Origin: Cepaea nemoralis
Taxonomy: Eukaryota > Mollusca > Gastropoda > Stylommatophora > Helicidae
Assembly (NCBI GenBank): GCA_014155875.1
Contig: JACEFZ010011132.1
Span: 62,001 to 126,000 of the forward strand
Length of the DNA: 64,000 nt
Direction of reading: 5' to 3'
Part shown: one piece after another, positions 59,370 through 64,000 of the stretch
Position numbering within the stretch: position 1 is the stretch's first letter
Layout: every line of letters begins with the position of its first letter
The notes under the pieces: generated by a model
Seen by the model: the letters and a program-made list of their open reading frames with translations, nothing else
Databases searched by the model: none
What the model was told of the DNA's origin: nothing
Program-made: the position numbers and the translations under genes

Positions 59370-61832
59370 CAGGTGGAGGGCTAGTTTATGATAAAGGTGA
59401 TATGGTGAAGACTCTAGGGACCAGGTAGAAAGCTAGTTTATGATAAAGGTGATATGGTGAAGACTCTAGGGACCAGGTGGAAGGCTAGTTTATGATAAAG
59501 GTGATATGCTGAAGACTCTAGGGACCATGTGGAAAGCTAGTTTATGATAAAGGTGATATGGTGAAGGCTCTAGGGACCATGTGGAGGGCTATTTTATGAT
59601 AAAGGTGATATGGTGAAGGCTCTAGGGACCAGGTGGAGGGCTAGTTTATGATAAAGGTGATATGGTGAAGGCTCTAGGAACTAGGTGGAAGGCTATTTTA
59701 TGATAAATGTGATATGGTGAAGGCTCTAGGAACTAGGTGGAAGGCTATTTTATGATAAATGTGATATGGTGAAGGCTCTAGGGACCAGGTGGAGGGCTAG
59801 TTTATGATAAAGGTGATATGGTGAAGGCTCTAGGGACCAGGTGGAGGGCTAGTTTATGATAAAGGTGATATGGTGAAGGCTCTAGGAACTAGGTGGAAGG
59901 CTATTTTATGATAAAGGTGATATGGTGAAGGCTCTAGGGACCAGGTGGAGGGCTAGTTTATGATAAAGGTGATATGGTGAAGGCTCTAGGGACCAGGTGG
60001 AGGGCTAGTTTATGATAAAGGTGATATGGTGAAGGCTCTAGGGACCAGGTGGAAGGCTATTTTATGATAAAGGTGATATGGTGAAGGCTCTAGGGACCAG
60101 GTGGAAGGCTATTTTATGATAAAGGTGATATGGTGAAGGCTCTAGGGACCAGGTGGAAGGCTATTTTATGATAAATGTGATATGGTGAAGGCTCTAGGGA
60201 CCAGGTGGAGGGCTAGTTTATGATAAAGGTGATATGGTGAAGGCTCTAGGGACCAGGTGGAGGGCTAGTTTATGATAAAGGTGATATGGTGAAGGCTCTA
60301 GGGACCAGGTGGAGGGCTAGTTTATGATAAAGGTGATATGGTGAAGACTCTAGGGACCAGATGGAGGGCTAGTTTATGATAAAGGTGATATGGTGAAGGC
60401 TCTAGGAACTAGGTGGAAGGCTATTTTATGATAAATGTGATATGGTGAAGGCTCTAGGGACCAGGTGGAGGGCTAGTTTATGATAAAGGTGATATGGTGA
60501 AGGCTCTAGGGACCAGGTGGAGGGCTAGTTTATGATAAAGGTGATATGGTGAAGGCTCTAGGGACCAGGTGGAGGGCTATTTTATGATAAAAGTGATATG
60601 GTGAAGCTCTAGGGACCAGGTGGAGGGCTAGTTATGATAAAGGTGATATGGTGAAGACTCTAGGGACCAGAGGGAGGGGTAGTTTATGATAAAGGTGATA
60701 TGGTGAAGGCTCTAGGAAAAGGTGGAAGGCTATTTTTTGATAAAGGGGATATGGTGAAGGCTCTAGGGGCCAGTGGAGGGCTAGTTTATGATAAAGGTGA
60801 TATGGTGAAGGCTCTAGGGACCAGGTGGAGGGCTAGTTTATGATAAAGGTGATATGGTGAAGGCTCTAGGGACCAGGTGGAAGGCTATTTTATGATAAAG
60901 GTGTATGGTGAGGCTCTAGGGACCCGGTGGAGGGCTATTTTTGATAAAGGTGATATGGTGAAGACCCTAGGGACCAGGTGGAGGGCTATTTTAAGATAAA
61001 GGTGATATGAAGACTCTAGTGACCAGGTGGAGGGCTAGTTTATGATAAAGGTGATATGGTGAAGGCTCTAGTGACCAGGTGGAGGGCTAGTTTATGATAA
61101 AGGTGATATGGTGAAGGCTCTAGGGACCAGGTGGAGGGCTATTTTATGATAAATGTGATATGGTGAAGGCTCTAGTGACCAGGTGGAGGGCTATTTTATG
61201 ATAAATGTGATATGGTGAAGGCTCTAGGGACCAGGTGGAAAGCTTGTTTATGATAAATGTGATATGGTGAAGGCTCTAGTGACCAGGTGGAGGGCTATTT
61301 TATGATAAATGTGATATGGTGAAGGCTCTAGGGACCAGGTGGAAGGCTATTTTATGATAAAGGTGATATGGTCAAGGCTCTAGGGACCAGATGGAAGGCT
61401 AGTTTATGATAAAGGTGATATGGTGAAGGCTCTAGGGACCAGGTGGAGGGCTATTTTATGATAAAGGTGATATGGTGAAGACTCTAGGGTCCAGGTGGAG
61501 AGCTAGTTTATGATAAAGGTGATATGGTGAAGACTCTAGGGTCCAGGTGGAAGGCAAGTTTATGATAAAGGTGATATGGTGAAGGCTCTAGGGACCACAT
61601 GGAGAGCTAGTTTATGATAAAGGTGATGTGGTGAAGGCTCTAGGGACCAGGTGGAAGGCTAGTTTATGATAAAGGTGATATTGTGAAGACTCTAGGGACC
61701 AGGTAGAAAGCTAGTTTATGGTAAAGGTGATATGGTGAAGACTCTAGGGACCATGTGGAAAGCTAGTTTATGATAAAGGTGATATGGTGAAGGCTCTAGG
61801 GTCCATGTGGAGGGCTATTTTGAGATGGACAA
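59370..61832. repeat. Minisatellite, 52-bp unit
   Basis: About 47 units of GTGGAGGGCTAGTTTATGAT, AAAGGTGATATGGTGAAGGC and TCTAGGGACCAG. AGGGCTATTTTATG variants alternate with AGGGCTAGTTTATG. Confidence 0.97.
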
Positions 61833-62418
61833 ACTGACATGTGCAGTCTAGCAATATGAGATGGACAAACTCATATGTGCAGTCTAGCAATTTGGGATGG
61901 ACAAATTCACATGTGCCATCTAGCAACATGAGACAATACACAATAACATGACTGGACAAACTGACATGTGCAGTCTAGCAACTTGAGATGGACAAACTGA
62001 CATGTGCAGTCTAGCAACTTGAGATGGACAAACTGACATGTGCAGTCTAGCAACTTGAGATGGGCAAACTCACATGTGCAGTCTAGCAACTTGAGATGGA
62101 CAAACTCACATGTGCAGTCTAGCAACTTGAGATGGGCAAACTCACATGTGCAGTCTAGCAACTTGAGACAATACACAATAACATGACTGGACAAACTGAC
62201 ATTTGCAGTCTAGCAACTTGAGACAATACACAATAACATGACTGGACAAACTCACATGTGCAGTCTAGCAACTTGAGATGGACAAACTCACATGTGCAGT
62301 CTAGCAACTTGAGATAGACAAACTGACATGTGCAGTCTAGCAACTTGAGATAGACAAACTCACATGTGCGTTCTAGCAACTTGAGACAATACACAATAAC
62401 ATGATTGGACAAACTCAC
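61833..62418 (-). repeat. Minisatellite of 5' splice-site units, 36 bp
   Basis: About 14 units on the gene strand read TGCACATGTGAGTTTGTCC, then ATCTCAAGTTGCTAGAC. Some carry a longer insert ending ACATTGTTATTGTGTATTGT-like sequence. The unit equals the donor of the claspin exon at 62419 (CACAT|GTGAGTTTGTCC) and the array starts at that exon. Confidence 0.9.
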
Positions 62419-62551
62419 ATGTGCAGTCGACCAACTTCATCCCTTAGCTTCTCCTCTGAGACTCCCTGCAGGTCTAGGTCACCCACTTCCTCCTCTAGAA
62501 TATCATCTTCTTCAGCAACATCTACATTCTCATCGCTGTCATATTCACTTC
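62419..62551 (-). CDS. CLSPN: Claspin, seventh-last exon (most upstream in window)
   Basis: Acceptor GTCTCCTTAG and donor CACAT|GTGAGT bound 133 bp. The exon encodes SEYDSDENVDVAEEDDILEE, EVGDLDLQGVSEEKLRDEVG and RLH, with AT left for Met. The long Glu/Asp-rich tract followed by a (K/R)(I/L)HMK-type sequence matches the central acidic region of claspin just before the DGDL block. An alternative donor at GTTG|GTCGAC would break phase with the next exon, so I prefer GTGAGT. Earlier exons, including the Chk1-binding part, lie beyond the right edge or were not found. Confidence 0.9.
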
Positions 62552-62785
62552 CTAAGGAGACACAATATACCATCTGTATTAAATATCATATTTCACGCAG
62601 GAGATAATAACTCATCTGTATTACATTTTATTTTCCTGATAGACAATATCTATTCTATATCCTTCTATCATTGTCAAACATCCTACAGGAGACAATACCT
62701 CATCTATATCCTTACCTCAGCTATCATACATCCCACAAGAGACACAATACATCACCTATAACCTTACATCACTATCATACTGTGA
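62552..62785 (-). repeat. Degenerate repeat containing 3' splice-site-like units
   Basis: Three to four diverged units on the gene strand share GATGAGGTATTGTCTCCTGTAG and GATGTTTGACAATGATAG-like parts with the true acceptor region ATTGTGTCTCCTTAG and exon start GAAGTGAATATGACAGCGAT. Divergence is high, so the relation is less certain than for the other splice-site arrays. Confidence 0.55.
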
Positions 62786-63246
62786 TGAGACGCCTCGACA
62801 GCACCTGGAATTTTTCAACCATTCTCCAAACAAATAACAAACCAAAAAGGAATGAAAATAAGAATAAAACTATACTGCCAGTGTTTAAAAAATCGGACAG
62901 CCAAAACTGCGTGCGTAGGTCATAGATCAAAGCGATCAACATGGGGCTTCTACGTCTGAGGAATCTCAGTCTGATGTCCTGATAAAATGTTATGCTGAAC
63001 ACCAGAGGGTAACATCGTAAAAGTCCAGACTTAACGGAGACGGGAAAACTTGTGAAGTTGCCACAAGCGGCAGTCGGAACAAGAACACATGCCTGACCCA
63101 TCATCCCGACTTTCAGCTTGATCTTAAGATGGCAAGAGTAGCCCTGACATATTTTTGCCAAATGGAGATAAAGAATGTTTGAATCCCAGAACACAGGGGA
63201 AAGCGAGGATGTAACCGCCACTTGAAACTGTTGGATGACGTAACAT

Positions 63247-63248
<2 letters not shown>
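62786..63248. other. Unique sequence upstream of the claspin exon
   Basis: I see no exon with good splice sites, RNA gene or mobile element. A 148-residue - strand ORF (63221-62775) has no recognisable domain and runs into repeats. Confidence 0.4.
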
Positions 63249-63340
<92 letters not shown>

Positions 63341-63341
63341 A
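63249..63341. repeat. (TA)n-(TG)n microsatellite
   Basis: About 35 TA dinucleotides are followed by about 11 TG dinucleotides. It marks the junction with the transposon copy on its right. Confidence 0.98.
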
Positions 63342-63345
63342 GTGT

Positions 63346-64000
63346 AAGAAGATCTGAAGGACACTGTCTTCTCTCAAACCGTAAAGTATGTTCGACAGGC
63401 TCATGCACAACAGTCAGACATAACTCTACACGACAATGATGTGCTAGATATTAGTGTCAGCTTTGATGGCACTTGGCTGACTAGAGGCCACACATCCCAC
63501 ATTGGAGTTGGCTGTGCAGTGGAATGTTCTTACAGGACTTTGCATAGATGCCCATGTTATGTCCATATATTGCCAGGTGTATGAAACCACTGGTAAGACA
63601 TTTTCCAGAGACAAACCAGATGAATTTGCAGCATGAAAGGCAGAACATTTTCTAAACTGTGATAACAATTTCACAGAATCTGCTGGAATGATGGAGGTGG
63701 AGGCTGCAAGGGTGCTGTGGCGACAGTCTGTGGCCCGTCATAATCTTCGCTGTACGTCAATACTTTCTGATGGTGATGCCAAAACATTTACGGAGCTTAC
63801 CAAGATCAAACCATATGGGGATGCACATTCAGATAGACAAAGAAGAGACGTATGCCCTGGAGGGAGCCCCTGCATATGCAGCAGGATTGTTCTAATGATT
63901 TCCTGTGTAACATAACTTGTTTTAGCATTAAGATAACTTTATTAGTATTAAAATGAAGATAATTAGTTTTTTCCCGTTTTCTAATTTCGCAAGTGTTTTT
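63346..64000 (+). pseudogene. Mutator-like transposase, second copy, truncated
   Basis: Closely similar to 3686-4720: SVSFDGTWLTRGHTSHIGVG, then shifted frames with SILSDGDAKTFTELTKIKPY. It begins abruptly at GAAGATCTGAAGGACACTGT next to the microsatellite, lacking the N-terminal half. An internal deletion joins the KPYGD part directly to the C-terminal LEGAPAYAAG-like end near 63845. It runs off the window. Confidence 0.8.

Noticed and set aside
62419..62440. Donor GTTG|GTCGAC for the claspin exon
   Set aside because: It leaves a phase that does not fit the next exon. The GTGAGT donor ten bases on fits and gives the expected HMK sequence.
1..64000. A novel defence or biosynthetic gene system
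   Set aside because: I searched both strands and found only two host genes and mobile elements. Nothing suggests an operon, toxin, nuclease cassette or biosynthetic cluster.

Overview
The window is eukaryotic. It carries spliced genes with consensus GT-AG introns, tRNA-derived SINEs, several LINE clades, an LTR retrotransposon, cut-and-paste DNA transposons and very large minisatellite arrays. The 28S rRNA fragment and the transposon mix suggest a lophotrochozoan, perhaps a gastropod mollusc. That placement is inference and I could not run a search.

Two conserved host genes lie tail to tail. On the + strand are the last three exons of an EFCAB11-like EF-hand protein (728-868, 17107-17197, 25654-25732, stop at 25730-25732). 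On the - strand are the last seven exons of the checkpoint adaptor claspin (62551 down to 27663, stop at 27663-27665). I assembled both by reading splice sites by eye. All joins keep reading phase, and the proteins follow the order of the vertebrate orthologues as I remember them. The claspin exons total 836 bp in about 34.9 kb; nearly everything else is repeat.

Layout: 1-727 array; 728-868 EFCAB11 exon; 925-2205 LINE fragments; 2378-2429 pogo/Tigger-like end; 2946-4720 broken Mutator-like transposon; 5661-6349 piggyBac-like MITE; 6422-7137 SINE and LINE fragments; 7140-13318 arrays; 13319-16640 broken Tc1/mariner-like transposase with SINEs; 17107-17197 exon; 17490-25255 arrays, with a 28S rRNA scrap at 25030-25160; 25654-25732 last EFCAB11 exon; 26178-27500 foldback element and LINE fragment; 27663-62551 claspin exons among arrays. 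Elements inserted in those arrays include a 6.2-kb LTR retrotransposon (37884-44078), an intact LINE (51712-55592), a hAT element (48631-49345) and a 1.64-kb (GAA)n-tailed element (33907-35545). The right edge (63350-64000) is a second copy of the Mutator-like element.

The most unusual pattern is that several minisatellites are built from the splice site of the exon they touch. The 25/34-bp array at 1-727 repeats the EFCAB11 acceptor with its branch-point-like CTGAC. The 27-bp array at 36885-37883 and 44079-44255 repeats a claspin donor (AAG|GTAAGA). The 36-bp array at 61833-62418 repeats another claspin donor (CACAT|GTGAGT). A degenerate array at 62552-62785 appears to repeat that same exon's acceptor. 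Each such junction is therefore followed or preceded by many near-identical decoys.
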